Shown here: positions 18,747 through 26,828 of the stretch, piece after piece
Numbering within the stretch: the first letter of the stretch is position 1
How the letters are laid out: each line of letters opens with the position of its first letter
Assembly: GCA_026986785.1 (NCBI GenBank)
Contig: JALSNW010000051.1
Coordinates: 62,001-126,000 of the forward strand
Length of the DNA stretch: 64,000 bases
Source: Deltaproteobacteria bacterium
Lineage (GTDB): Bacteria; Desulfobacterota; Dissulfuribacteria; Dissulfuribacterales; QOAL01
Reading direction: 5' to 3'
Position numbers and translations under genes: made by a program
The notes under the pieces: generated by a model
Told to the model about the DNA's origin: nothing
The model's database searches: none
The model's input: only the letters and a program-made list of their open reading frames with translations

Positions 18747-19754
18747 TTAAAATCTCCATTTTTTCAATTCCTGATCTGTGGCTGGCCTCTTCACCAGTAT
18801 AGTCTTCGAGAGGTTGTCGCATTGGCTCAGGATCAAGGCCTTGAAAGGCAGTCTTTGATCATGTTTACAATACCTGGCGCAGATACTGCCCGCGATCTCG
18901 ATGGCCTGATGGGAAGATGGATAACGTAAGATACAAGAGGGACCAGGGACCTGAGCAGGTTTGATGAGGATGTCAGATGGGAGGCTGAGGCTTTCTAACC
19001 TGAGATTTTCCGCATGTTTTCTGCCCACCATCACCCAGCTTTTGTCATTGAGTAAAAAATGCCTGCCTGTTTGGGCAGCAATGCAATCGACCTTGGTGAA
19101 GTTTGGCCAGGTCTCGAATATCTTTTTGAACCTTTCAGAAAGTATGGGGTCAGTCAATACACAGCCCCCGGCAGGAGCAGGATATCCATGGATATTGTAT
19201 CTGCCGGCAAGCTTCATCTGTTGCTTTCTGCCTCGACCTGAAATAGCAGGCAGGAGTTCCCTCCTTACAATGCCCTTCTTCTCGACCAGGGTCCTTGGCA
19301 GGTAACGGGCGGAAAGAGGTCTCAGCAGTAGCCCTTCAGCCCCGCTCTGTCTTTCTATTATCCTGAGAGTATCTTTTCTTTGGGACATGGGGCGTTGCCC
19401 CACCACCTCTCCCGTGGCTATGAAAGTGGCACCAAAGTCTTTCATGACAGAGAGTGCCTTCTTGACCATGAGGATCTTGCAGTCTATACAAGGATTGAGA
19501 TAGCGTCCATATCCATGGGGCGGGTCAATCACCATTTTCAAGAATTCTTCTGTTATATCGATCAAGTGGATCTCTAACCCATATTTTTGGCCTGTCTTTT
19601 CACAATACGTATCCCTTGAGCCAAGGAGTTCATGACCAAAAAAAGGGCTGACGAACTGGAGGGCTATGGGCCTGATGCCTTGTTCTTCGAGCACCTTACA
19701 GGCCAGTATGCTATCAAGACCTCCTGAAAACAGTACTAAGCAGTTCGTTTGCAT
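18747..19754 (-). CDS. PP-loop tRNA thiolation-type protein (MnmA/ThiI-like, with C-terminal NFACT-R-like domain)
   Basis: 335 residues from ATG 19754. The N-terminal ATP-pyrophosphatase loop LFSGGLDS (residues 8-15) and the paired cysteines in NPCIDCKILMVKKAL are typical of tRNA sulfuration enzymes that adenylate a uridine and swap in sulfur. The middle motif PAPAGGCVLTDP is conserved in this uncharacterised group, and the C-terminal third resembles the RNA-binding NFACT-R type. The gene overlaps the end of recN by about 40 bases. An in-frame TTG at 19784 with AAGGA just before it is an alternative start. The exact modified base is not determined. Confidence 0.75.
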   Translation of the reverse strand: MQTNCLVLFSGGLDSILACKVLEEQGIRPIALQFVSPFFGHELLGSRDTYCEKTGQKYGLEIHLIDITEEFLKMVIDPPHGYGRYLNPCIDCKILMVKKALSVMKDFGATFIATGEVVGQRPMSQRKDTLRIIERQSGAEGLLLRPLSARYLPRTLVEKKGIVRRELLPAISGRGRKQQMKLAGRYNIHGYPAPAGGCVLTDPILSERFKKIFETWPNFTKVDCIAAQTGRHFLLNDKSWVMVGRKHAENLRLESLSLPSDILIKPAQVPGPSCILRYPSSHQAIEIAGSICARYCKHDQRLPFKALILSQCDNLSKTILVKRPATDQELKKWRF

Positions 19755-21387
19755 ATTTTCGAGCCGTATCCGTTTCTCCTCCAAGCATCCTTACGATTTC
19801 ATCCAGCCTATCCGTAGCAGAAAGCTCTCTGACCTGTGTAACAGTTGTACCCTCTCTGTCGTGTTTTTCCACTACCAGGTGAAGCTGGCCCATTGCGGCA
19901 ATCTGGGGAAAGTGGGTTATGGCTATGACCTGATAGTTTTCCCCCATCTGTCTCAATTTTTTCCCTACATTCTCTGCTATTTCACCCCCGAGGCCAGCAT
20001 CTATTTCGTCGAATAGCATGGTTTCTTCAAGGCGCCTTTCCCCTGTTACTATCTTGAGGGCAAGGAGGATCCTTGAAAGTTCTCCGCCAGAGGCTACCTT
20101 TGCAAGGGATCTGAGGGGCTGGCCTGGATTGGCAGAAAATGTGAATTCTACCTTGTCTGCACCCGTTGGCCCAACTGATTTTGCGACAATAGGAGAGGGG
20201 GTGTGGATATGTATCTCGAATGCCGCTTTTCCCAGATCGAGCTCCGATAGCTCTTTCTTGACAGCCTGTTCCATTGCCTTGGATGCCTCGTGTCTTTTGG
20301 TGCTGAGTCCTTGTGCCAGTTGTTCGAGCCTGGTTTCTGCATGTTGGAGCTTTTCTGCCAGGTCAAGCATTTCTTGTTCGATTTGTAGGTACGTATCCAG
20401 TTCTCTTTCCAGGACCTGTCTATGTTGGAGTACGTCACTGATCTCGGGGCCAAATCTTTTTTTCAGTCTTTGAAGCCTGAAGAGTCTTTCCTCCATGGTG
20501 TCCAATCTGGTGGTGTCAACGGGTAATCCGTGGAGATAATCCCTTAGTGAAATAGCGAGGTCCTCTGCCTGAAAGCTCAGAGAATCCAACAATTCCCTGT
20601 GAGATTGGAGGGATGGGTCGATCTCTGTCATTTTCTCCATGTCTGTCCTACATAAAGAGAGCTCTTCTGTGATGCTTCCCCTGGCTCCATAGAGCCTCGA
20701 ATATATCTCATCTCCAAGTTGTCTCAGTCTGCTTGATGATCGAAGCAGGCTTAGTTGGTCTTTCAGTTCTTCTTCCTCTCCCTCTTTGGGATCTATTTCA
20801 TCGATGAGCTGTATCTGTCTGCGAATTCTTTCTATCTCGTCTTCTCTTGTCTTGTATCGCTCCCTGAGTCTTTCGGCCTTTCGTCTCAGCTCGACAGTTT
20901 CCTCATAGAATGACGCAAGGCTGGAACGTTCTTCTTGAAGGCCTCCAAATGTATCGAGCATCTCCAATTGTTTCTGCCTCTTGAGGAGATTTTGGTATTC
21001 GTGTTGGCTCGCTATACTCACGAGATCACTGGTGATGGTCCTTAGTTGTTGAAGTGTAAAGAGTGCTCCATTTACGAATATCCTACTCTTGCCCTTGGCA
21101 TGAATGATTCTTCTTATGATGAGTTCAGATTCTGCCTCTACACCAAGATGGTCCAGGGTCTTTTGTAGATCTTTCGAGATAAAGAAGATGCCTTGTATTA
21201 TAGCCTGCTCTGATCCAGCCCTTATTACAGATGCATCAGCCCTTTCACCGAGAAGGAGTTTGAGTGCCTTGACGAAGAGTGATTTTCCTGCACCTGTTGG
21301 CCCAGTAATCACATTGAGCCCAGGGCCAAAGGAAAAGACAGCCTGCTGTACAAGTATGAAGTTTTCCAATAACAGTTCGGAGAGCAT
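19714..21387 (-). CDS. recN: DNA repair protein RecN
   Basis: 557 residues, SMC-like: an N-terminal head with Walker A ITGPTGAGKSLFVKAL, two long coiled-coil arms (about 155-370), and a C-terminal head with ABC signature LRSLAKVASGGELSRILLALK and Walker B MLFDEIDAGLGGEIA. RecN binds and tethers DNA ends during double-strand break repair, upstream of RecA. It belongs functionally with the recBCD operon in this window. GPTGAGKS replaces the more common GETGAGKS. No LexA box was recognised upstream. Confidence 0.95.
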   Translation of the reverse strand: MLSELLLENFILVQQAVFSFGPGLNVITGPTGAGKSLFVKALKLLLGERADASVIRAGSEQAIIQGIFFISKDLQKTLDHLGVEAESELIIRRIIHAKGKSRIFVNGALFTLQQLRTITSDLVSIASQHEYQNLLKRQKQLEMLDTFGGLQEERSSLASFYEETVELRRKAERLRERYKTREDEIERIRRQIQLIDEIDPKEGEEEELKDQLSLLRSSSRLRQLGDEIYSRLYGARGSITEELSLCRTDMEKMTEIDPSLQSHRELLDSLSFQAEDLAISLRDYLHGLPVDTTRLDTMEERLFRLQRLKKRFGPEISDVLQHRQVLERELDTYLQIEQEMLDLAEKLQHAETRLEQLAQGLSTKRHEASKAMEQAVKKELSELDLGKAAFEIHIHTPSPIVAKSVGPTGADKVEFTFSANPGQPLRSLAKVASGGELSRILLALKIVTGERRLEETMLFDEIDAGLGGEIAENVGKKLRQMGENYQVIAITHFPQIAAMGQLHLVVEKHDREGTTVTQVRELSATDRLDEIVRMLGGETDTARKYANELLSTVFRRS

Positions 21388-21515
21388 GGGGTAGAGATCA
21401 ATCCTTACGGTTTTTGTTGGAAGACTGGCCTTAGATATTAGGACAGATCTGGCCTATCTGCAAATAATCCGAGAAAGAAGTTTTGGTGAGACAAAAAGGG
21501 CAGGATTCAACGATG

Positions 21516-21551
21516 TCTCCCCAGCCCAGGGTGTACTCAGGGCCGGGGAGA
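21516..21551 (-). terminator. Hairpin downstream of the nrfD-like gene
   Basis: Arms TCTCCCC-G-GCCC and GGGC-T-GGGGAGA (one mismatch) enclose a 12-base loop directly after the nrfD stop. A T-run appears only about 20 bases later, so it may be a terminator or an mRNA 3'-protecting hairpin. Confidence 0.45.
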
Positions 21552-21562
21552 TGGATAAAAAT

Positions 21563-22741
21563 TTAATGTTCGCTGATTGAAAACACCTTTCCAAAGAAAC
21601 GCTCTCCCAGGAGAAAGCCTCCCAGGGTTAGGCAGATAGAACCGAAGACGACAAAGAATTCTGCAGGTGAAGGGGTATATGGCATAAAGCTTGGCAGGTT
21701 GTCCCAACCGTAGAATACGGGAACGGATTGGCCTGCGACCACCAGATCGTAGCGCTGGAAAAAACCACCAATGAGGGCCATGAGAGATGCAGCCGACATG
21801 GCGGCAAGATTGTTTACCTGGGTGCCCACCAACAACAAGAGCGGTATTATGATGCCAATGACAGTTTCAAAGACCCAGAAATTGGTAGAGAGAGGACCTT
21901 TCAGGAGATTGAGGGCTGCAAGCCTGGCTCCTTCATCTCCTGTGAACATGATGATGAATTTCCATGCGGTGGCAATTGCAATGAGGAAAAGTGTAAGGGC
22001 CAGGACCTTCGCTACTGTTTTCAGGGCTATGAAGTTTTTCTGATCCATCTTTTCCCCACGGATGATATAGGCTATATGGGTGAGGAGTATTATACAGGCG
22101 GCACCACTCATCACAGCAGAACAAAGGAAGAATACGGGCAATTGGGCACCATGCCAAAAAGGCCTGGAGGCCAAGGTCCCAAAGACGGCCCCCAAGTTAG
22201 AATTGGCTCCAATCTCAGCAAAGGCACCAAGTACGCCTACATAGAGGGCAAGTCGCCATTTCTGGCTTATGATCCCAAAGAATTCAACCAACATGCAACC
22301 CACTGCTGCACCGTAAAGGGTTCCCATCCACCAGATGTTTGAGGTCAGATTAGGTGAAATGATATTATAGATGAGCATCCTGTGAGGGCTTTCGAGTTCA
22401 ACGCCTATGGACAAGAAAGCAGAAAAGATCGTGATGATAGATAGATATACGGCTCTGTTGGCAACAGGAGCCATGGGATTGCCTCCAAAGGCATGACTGA
22501 TGGCCGCTATTAGAACCAGTCCGGTGGATATGATGGCAAAAGAGGCGTAGTTAGAGATCAGAATGCCCCAGGGGACCTCCCTTGTTACCCCATAAATATG
22601 TGCGTGGCCATAGATAAAACCATAAACGCCAAGGGCAAGGACGCCAGCCACAACTGCCAAAAGGGCGAAACCAAGCAACACCATGCCAGTGTTTATGCGT
22701 GGTTCGATCCAGGCCGTCAATACTTCCATCGAATTGGACAT
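21563..22741 (-). CDS. NrfD/PsrC-family polytopic membrane protein
   Basis: 392 residues with about ten transmembrane helices. NrfD/PsrC proteins are the quinone-reactive membrane subunits of respiratory complexes (polysulfide, nitrite, DMSO and Dsr/Qrc-type reductases). Family features include EVPWGILISNY near residue 57, EFFGIISQKWRLALYVG, and FWVFETVIGIIIPLL. It is unusual that no iron-sulfur (NrfC/PsrB) or catalytic partner is adjacent: the next gene upstream is AOR, 624 bases away. The start ATG 22741 has GGAGAAGGAGG shortly upstream. It may pair with a complex encoded elsewhere. Confidence 0.88.
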   Translation of the reverse strand: MSNSMEVLTAWIEPRINTGMVLLGFALLAVVAGVLALGVYGFIYGHAHIYGVTREVPWGILISNYASFAIISTGLVLIAAISHAFGGNPMAPVANRAVYLSIITIFSAFLSIGVELESPHRMLIYNIISPNLTSNIWWMGTLYGAAVGCMLVEFFGIISQKWRLALYVGVLGAFAEIGANSNLGAVFGTLASRPFWHGAQLPVFFLCSAVMSGAACIILLTHIAYIIRGEKMDQKNFIALKTVAKVLALTLFLIAIATAWKFIIMFTGDEGARLAALNLLKGPLSTNFWVFETVIGIIIPLLLLVGTQVNNLAAMSAASLMALIGGFFQRYDLVVAGQSVPVFYGWDNLPSFMPYTPSPAEFFVVFGSICLTLGGFLLGERFFGKVFSISEH

Positions 22742-22820
22742 GATCTGTTCCTCCTTCTCCTAAATAAAAGATACACAAGCTGTATATTTATACCTTTTTT
22801 CTCAATCGTTTTCAAACATT

Positions 22821-22842
22821 TTTCTGAATTTCCATTCAGAAA
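22821..22842. promoter_or_regulatory. Palindromic operator, copy A
   Basis: TTTCTGAAT-TTCC-ATTCAGAAA, a perfect 9-bp inverted repeat with a 4-base spacer, 80 bases upstream of the nrfD-like start. A second copy with the same arms and spacing lies 206 bases further upstream. Repetition with only the spacer changed argues for protein binding. Confidence 0.65.
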
Positions 22843-23026
22843 ATTTGTATATAAACTCACACTCTAAGGATAATGTTAGTTTTTTCTTTTTACGACAAGC
22901 AGTGGAGCATCCAAGGAGAATATGGGTTTGTATGCAAAAAATTGCTCATGATTTTTTTTAAGCTGGAATTGTTGCGAGACGATCTTTTACTGTGACAAGA
23001 TGTGATGTGGCCTGAGAGTGGTTGTT

Positions 23027-23048
23027 TTTCTGAATCACCATTCAGAAA
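23027..23048. promoter_or_regulatory. Palindromic operator, copy B
   Basis: TTTCTGAAT-CACC-ATTCAGAAA, with the same arms as copy A and a spacer differing at two positions. It is followed 37 bases later by TGACA-A-TGTCA, another small palindrome that is decayed in copy A. Confidence 0.65.
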
Positions 23049-23317
23049 TTTTATCTATAAACTCACTGGGTAATGACAATGTCAGTTGCTGTTTGGTTTC
23101 TATGACCAGTAGGGGTTGTCCAAGAACAGTCACTGTATGAGGAAGGGAAAAGAATTGCGTGTTTGTGGGCATTTCCCCCGATTCACCCGAAAGGTACTCC
23201 ACGAGCTGCCATAAATGTTTCGCAGTTCAAGCCTAAATGGCTTACAATTTCACTGAATCTCCTGGGTTGTCAAGGTATTGAAATGAGGCCTTAAAGAAGA
23301 CTTTCTTGGATGTTCGA

Positions 23318-23347
23318 GGCAGGTCCGCCACCGAAGACGGGCCTGCC
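23318..23347 (-). terminator. Hairpin downstream of the AOR gene
   Basis: Arms GGCAGGTCCG and CGGGCCTGCC with a 10-base loop, 18 bases after the AOR stop. It is GC-rich and stable but lacks a T-run, so it is either an mRNA-end hairpin or a rho-linked terminator. Confidence 0.45.
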
Positions 23348-23365
23348 ATTTTCAGATGAAAAGAC

Positions 23366-25177
23366 TCAACTCGTCAATCCAAGCTGCTTCAATAGTGTCT
23401 GCATGGGCCGTCCTTCCTTGTCCCAACCCCTGATAGAGTAGTATTCAGGTAACATCTCCTCCAATCTCACAACGTTTCCCTTTTTGGGCCCTTTTGGTAG
23501 TGGGGTCTTGAGCAACCTTTCGGGAAGGGTGTCTTGGCCCGGGTCCATACCGAGCTTGAGATTCAATAGCCTTTCCAGGTTCCAGATCCTTTCTCCACAC
23601 TCCATCATCTCTTCTGTGGTGTAATCGAAACCTGTCGAGGCAGAAAGAAGGTCCCGGTAGTCATCGGCCACCAAGACAAATGAACTGAAAAGGCAAAGGC
23701 CGCTGGAGTCTATCACAGCAGTCAGGTCCTGAAAGATCTTCACCCACTTGGCCTTGCCCTCAGTGGCCTGTGGGTCGAGTTTTTCTGGTACACCAAGGAC
23801 CTCAGGCGATATGAGATAGGCCCTAACGTGGCAGCCACCTCTGTTGGATGTGGCATAAGAAAGGCCTTGGCCTTGAACCCCCCTTGGGTCATAGGCTGGC
23901 AGTTCCTGTCCTTTTACCGACATGGAGACCTCTGGAGCACCGTATTCCATTGCCAACCTTGCGGAACCTTGGCCGAGTCTTGTGCCAAAACCTTTGCCCA
24001 TGCCAGTGGCATGGGTATAGAACAATAGGGATTCGGTACTGCCAAAGTTGAGCTCTGGCCCTCCCTGGAGATCGTCTTTTTTTATCAGGCCCTTCTCATA
24101 TAGCTCCATGGCGCATGCCAAGGTTACACCACAGGAGATGGTATCCATCCCCAGACGGTTACAGATGTAATTTGCCTCTGTGATAACTGCCAGGTCTTTT
24201 ATGCCCATGCATGCCCCCATGGCCCAGCTGGTTTCATATTCTGGTCCTTCTCCCTTGTTCCCTGTAGGGGTTTCGGTCACCCGTCCACATTTTATAGGGC
24301 ATGCCCAGCAGCCACGGTTTTTCTTGAGATAACCCTTGGAGATTAGGGCTTCCCCTGCTATTTCACTCGTTCCATCAAATGTACCTTCCTGAAAATTCCT
24401 GGTTGGATAGGCCCCTACGTCATTGATGATGTTGTCCAAGACCTTTGTCCCCAGTCTTGGCAGGGCGTCTGCTGTGATGGGGTCTTTGTTCAATTTTTCC
24501 ACCTTTGCCCTTATGATCTCCATGAACTTGTCCTTGTCCGGTGCTTGGGGCCTTTGTTCCCCCTTTACCACTACTGCCTTCAGGTTTTTCGATCCCATGA
24601 CAGCGCCTACACCAGAACGCCCAGCAGCCCGGTGTTTTTCATTGATTATACAGGCAAAACGCACAAGGCATTCACCGGCTGGTCCAATGCAGGCGATCTT
24701 GGCCTTACCCTCTCCAGTCTCTTTCAAGATCAGATCTGTGGTTTCATGGGTGTCTTTGCCCCATAGGTGGCTGGCCGATTCGATATGGGCCCCTTGTTGA
24801 TCCACAAAGACATAGACAGGGGTTTCAGCCTTTCCCTGGATAATGAGTAGATCCCAGCCCGCCATTTTTAACTCGGCCCCAAAAGAACCGCCGGAGTTGG
24901 AGCAGGCCACCAATCCTGTCAAGGGACTGCGGCAGATGGCCATGTAACGGCCTCCCGTAGGGGCAGCAGTGCCACTTAGAGGGCCGGTTGCAAAGATCAG
25001 GGGGTTTTCCGGGCCCAGAGGCTCAGTCCCCTTGTCTATCATCCCGTTCAGGAGATAGGTGCCCAGCCCTCTTCCCCCTATGAAACGCCTAAGGATCTCT
25101 GTGCTTAACCTTTCAGTGTCCGTCTGGCCCGTGGCCAAGTCGATTCTAAGTATCTTGCCAGCATAGGTTCCAGTCAT
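23366..25177 (-). CDS. aor: Aldehyde:ferredoxin oxidoreductase (tungstopterin enzyme)
   Basis: 603 residues, typical AOR length. The N-terminus YAGKILRIDLATG, the tungstopterin-binding segment GRGLGTYLL, and the 4Fe-4S cysteines in CWACPIKC (Cys290, 293, 297) with the fourth in DSSGLCLF are all present. It oxidises aldehydes to acids with ferredoxin as acceptor, or the reverse under reducing conditions. GGAGGAGG lies before the ATG. No ferredoxin, moaD/moeA or tungstate transporter gene is adjacent, so cofactor supply is encoded elsewhere. A possible sigma-70 promoter lies 50 bases upstream. Confidence 0.95.
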   Translation of the reverse strand: MTGTYAGKILRIDLATGQTDTERLSTEILRRFIGGRGLGTYLLNGMIDKGTEPLGPENPLIFATGPLSGTAAPTGGRYMAICRSPLTGLVACSNSGGSFGAELKMAGWDLLIIQGKAETPVYVFVDQQGAHIESASHLWGKDTHETTDLILKETGEGKAKIACIGPAGECLVRFACIINEKHRAAGRSGVGAVMGSKNLKAVVVKGEQRPQAPDKDKFMEIIRAKVEKLNKDPITADALPRLGTKVLDNIINDVGAYPTRNFQEGTFDGTSEIAGEALISKGYLKKNRGCWACPIKCGRVTETPTGNKGEGPEYETSWAMGACMGIKDLAVITEANYICNRLGMDTISCGVTLACAMELYEKGLIKKDDLQGGPELNFGSTESLLFYTHATGMGKGFGTRLGQGSARLAMEYGAPEVSMSVKGQELPAYDPRGVQGQGLSYATSNRGGCHVRAYLISPEVLGVPEKLDPQATEGKAKWVKIFQDLTAVIDSSGLCLFSSFVLVADDYRDLLSASTGFDYTTEEMMECGERIWNLERLLNLKLGMDPGQDTLPERLLKTPLPKGPKKGNVVRLEEMLPEYYSIRGWDKEGRPMQTLLKQLGLTS

Positions 25178-25228
25178 GGCAGCCTCCTCCAGCGTGTCTC
25201 GTTTTTCTATGGTATTTCTCTTGGTAAC

Positions 25229-25257
25229 ATTATATCAATGAATATGAAAAGAAATAA
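25229..25257 (-). promoter_or_regulatory. Possible sigma-70 promoter of AOR
   Basis: A perfect -10 hexamer TATAAT (25234-25229, minus strand) lies about 50 bases before the AOR start in an A/T-rich stretch. The -35 region is poor. The call rests on the -10 element only. Confidence 0.35.
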
Positions 25258-25388
25258 TTTTTTTGTCATGCTATCCAGAACAACTCTGTGGTAAGGGGAA
25301 AAAGGATGGAGACGGTGATCCGAAATATGGATGCAAGCCTGCCCTGAGATGCAAGGCAGAAGGGGTGTCCCTGTCATAAGCCGGGATG

Positions 25389-25429
25389 AAAAAAGGCGCG
25401 TCTGTCAATCTTGGGATTGGAGACACGCC
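25389..25429 (-). terminator. Rho-independent terminator of the glycine-zipper lipoprotein gene
   Basis: On the minus strand, GGCGTGTCT pairs with AGACGCGCC and an inner stem CAATC/GATTG extends it. The 35-base hairpin is followed by TTTTTT. It lies about 120 bases after the lipoprotein stop. Confidence 0.75.
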
Positions 25430-25550
25430 TTCTATCAACCCCCATAGGGTGGGGGGTGGAAATCACTCATTCCATATTGTGCACTTCAAACGCCTGAAAA
25501 AGAATAATTCCTTTGCATGTGGGCAAGCTTGTGATCTGCATGATCCGGGG

Positions 25551-26111
25551 TCACGGGTTTACTACATTCCATCCCCTGTTTCTCATGCAATTTATGTAGG
25601 CCTGTTTATATTTCCTTTCAGCCTCTATTCCTTTATAGGCACCTCCACCAATACCGCCGGCTGCTGCCCCAATTGCAGCGCCCTTTCCAGCATTGCCAGT
25701 GGCAGCTCCAATTGCAGCACCAGCAGCAGCTCCAATTGCTCCACCTATAAGCCCCCCTTTGATGGTCTCTCCTGGAGTATATCCAGAGACCCGCTGTGCC
25801 AGCATCTTGCATTCAGTAAGGTCTTGGGTATAACTCCGCTGTGGAGGAGGGGCAGCGGGAGCTGGGGCTGGTGCTACTGCAGGGGCCCTGGTAGCAGCAG
25901 GAGCTGGAGGAGGCGGTGGCGGATACTGTGCTGGTGGTGGTTGGGGTACAGGTCGCCTCGCCTGTGCTGGATACTGCTGAGGATAGGGTTGGCTTTGATA
26001 TGGCCCTGGTGCAGATGTATCGACGGTAGGGGTCCAACCACTTTGTGAAGCACATGCAGCCATGAGAAATAGACAGAAAAAGATGAGCAACATAGAGGAA
26101 ATCTTGGGCAT
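25551..26111 (-). CDS. Glycine-zipper lipoprotein with Pro/Ala-rich linker
   Basis: 186 residues. A signal sequence ends in lipobox LMAAC, so it is lipidated at Cys20. A long Pro/Gln/Tyr then Pro/Ala-rich linker (about 30-90) follows. The C-terminal domain has a conserved CKMLAQR start, a glycine zipper (GGLIGGAIGAAAGAAIGAAT, about 120-160) and ends in CMRNRGW. This resembles outer-membrane glycine-zipper lipoproteins of the SlyB/YmgG type, in which the zipper inserts in or packs against the membrane. The two cysteines flanking the zipper could form a disulfide. Role unknown; envelope integrity is likely. Confidence 0.8.
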   Translation of the reverse strand: MPKISSMLLIFFCLFLMAACASQSGWTPTVDTSAPGPYQSQPYPQQYPAQARRPVPQPPPAQYPPPPPPAPAATRAPAVAPAPAPAAPPPQRSYTQDLTECKMLAQRVSGYTPGETIKGGLIGGAIGAAAGAAIGAATGNAGKGAAIGAAAGGIGGGAYKGIEAERKYKQAYINCMRNRGWNVVNP

Positions 26112-26309
26112 GTATAAACACCTCCTGTTTTTTTGTCATGAATTAAACTAATAACTCGCCGGAGAATTGGCAATCCCTCAGGAGCCCTCCTAACTATAGA
26201 TGGATCGATGAGGGACATCCTGCTTGCTTTTCTTCCTTATCGTTCCTATCTCTACCTATATGACTATTGTCAGGTTTCTCGAAACAAAATACCTACAGGA
26301 GGTGAAGAG

Positions 26310-26828
26310 ATGAAGGTCTTGCTCGTGACGGCAGATGGCTTTGAAGATTCGGAGCTTCTGTGTCCAATGTATAGATTAAAGGAAGAGGGATTCGAAGTGG
26401 ATATAACTGCCCCGGAATGGGGACAGGTTAAGGGAAAGAAGGGCTATGTAGTCAGTGCGAACCTCTCTTTTGACGAGGTGGAACCATCGGCATTCGATGC
26501 CCTGTATCTGCCAGGAGGGAAGGCACCAGACAAATTGAAATATTCAGCAGAGGTGCAAAAGATCGTCCAGGCCTTTGATCGCGACAAAAGGCCTATGGCT
26601 GCCATATGTCATGGACCATTGATCCTTGCCAAGGCAGGTGTGCTAAGTGGCCGAAAGGCAACATGTTACTGGAGGGTGGCCGAGGACATAAAGGCTGCAG
26701 GGGCAATCTATGAAAACGTGCCCGTGGTGATCGATGGAAATCTGGTCACCTCCAGGGAGCCGGCTGACATACCATTTTTCATGAAGGAGTTCGTCTCTAT
26801 GTTGAAGAGGGCCCAACAGGGGGAGTGA
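26310..26828 (+). CDS. DJ-1/PfpI family protein (glutamine amidotransferase-like)
   Basis: 172 residues from ATG 26310, which follows a strong AGGAGGTG site; the upstream in-frame extension lacks any such site. Family landmarks are Glu12 in GFEDSEL, the nucleophile elbow AICHGP with Cys100-His101, and the ending ADIPFFMKEF. Members act as chaperones, deglycases or cysteine peptidases (PfpI, YhbO). Activity cannot be assigned more narrowly. The 3' end overlaps the convergent recD by 32 bases. Confidence 0.9.
   Translation: MKVLLVTADGFEDSELLCPMYRLKEEGFEVDITAPEWGQVKGKKGYVVSANLSFDEVEPSAFDALYLPGGKAPDKLKYSAEVQKIVQAFDRDKRPMAAICHGPLILAKAGVLSGRKATCYWRVAEDIKAAGAIYENVPVVIDGNLVTSREPADIPFFMKEFVSMLKRAQQGE

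Larger units (their letters stand above)
22742..23365. other. Long intergenic region between AOR and nrfD-like gene
   Basis: No credible gene. It contains a degenerate tandem duplication. The two copies begin near 22821 and 23027, 206 bases apart, and each opens with the same palindrome followed by ATTT-N-AT-N-TATAAACTCAC. Similarity fades over about 100 bases but still includes AATGTtAGTT/AATGTcAGTT and TCCAAG. A hairpin lies at the AOR end. This reads as the duplicated regulatory region of the nrfD-like gene. Confidence 0.6.
25178..25550. other. Intergenic region between lipoprotein gene and AOR
   Basis: Holds the AOR promoter candidate (25229-25257) and the terminator at 25389-25429. In between (25300-25380) there is a GC-rich segment with the direct repeat GATGCAAG and a small CTGCC/GGCAG stem to which no function can be assigned. 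Confidence 0.4.

Noticed and set aside
19754-19784. TTG start extending the PP-loop gene
   Set aside because: The conserved region begins right after ATG 19754; the longer form remains possible because AAGGA precedes the TTG.
25300-25380. Possible Moco/Tuco-type leader of AOR
   Set aside because: No consensus core found, and the likely AOR promoter lies between this segment and the gene.
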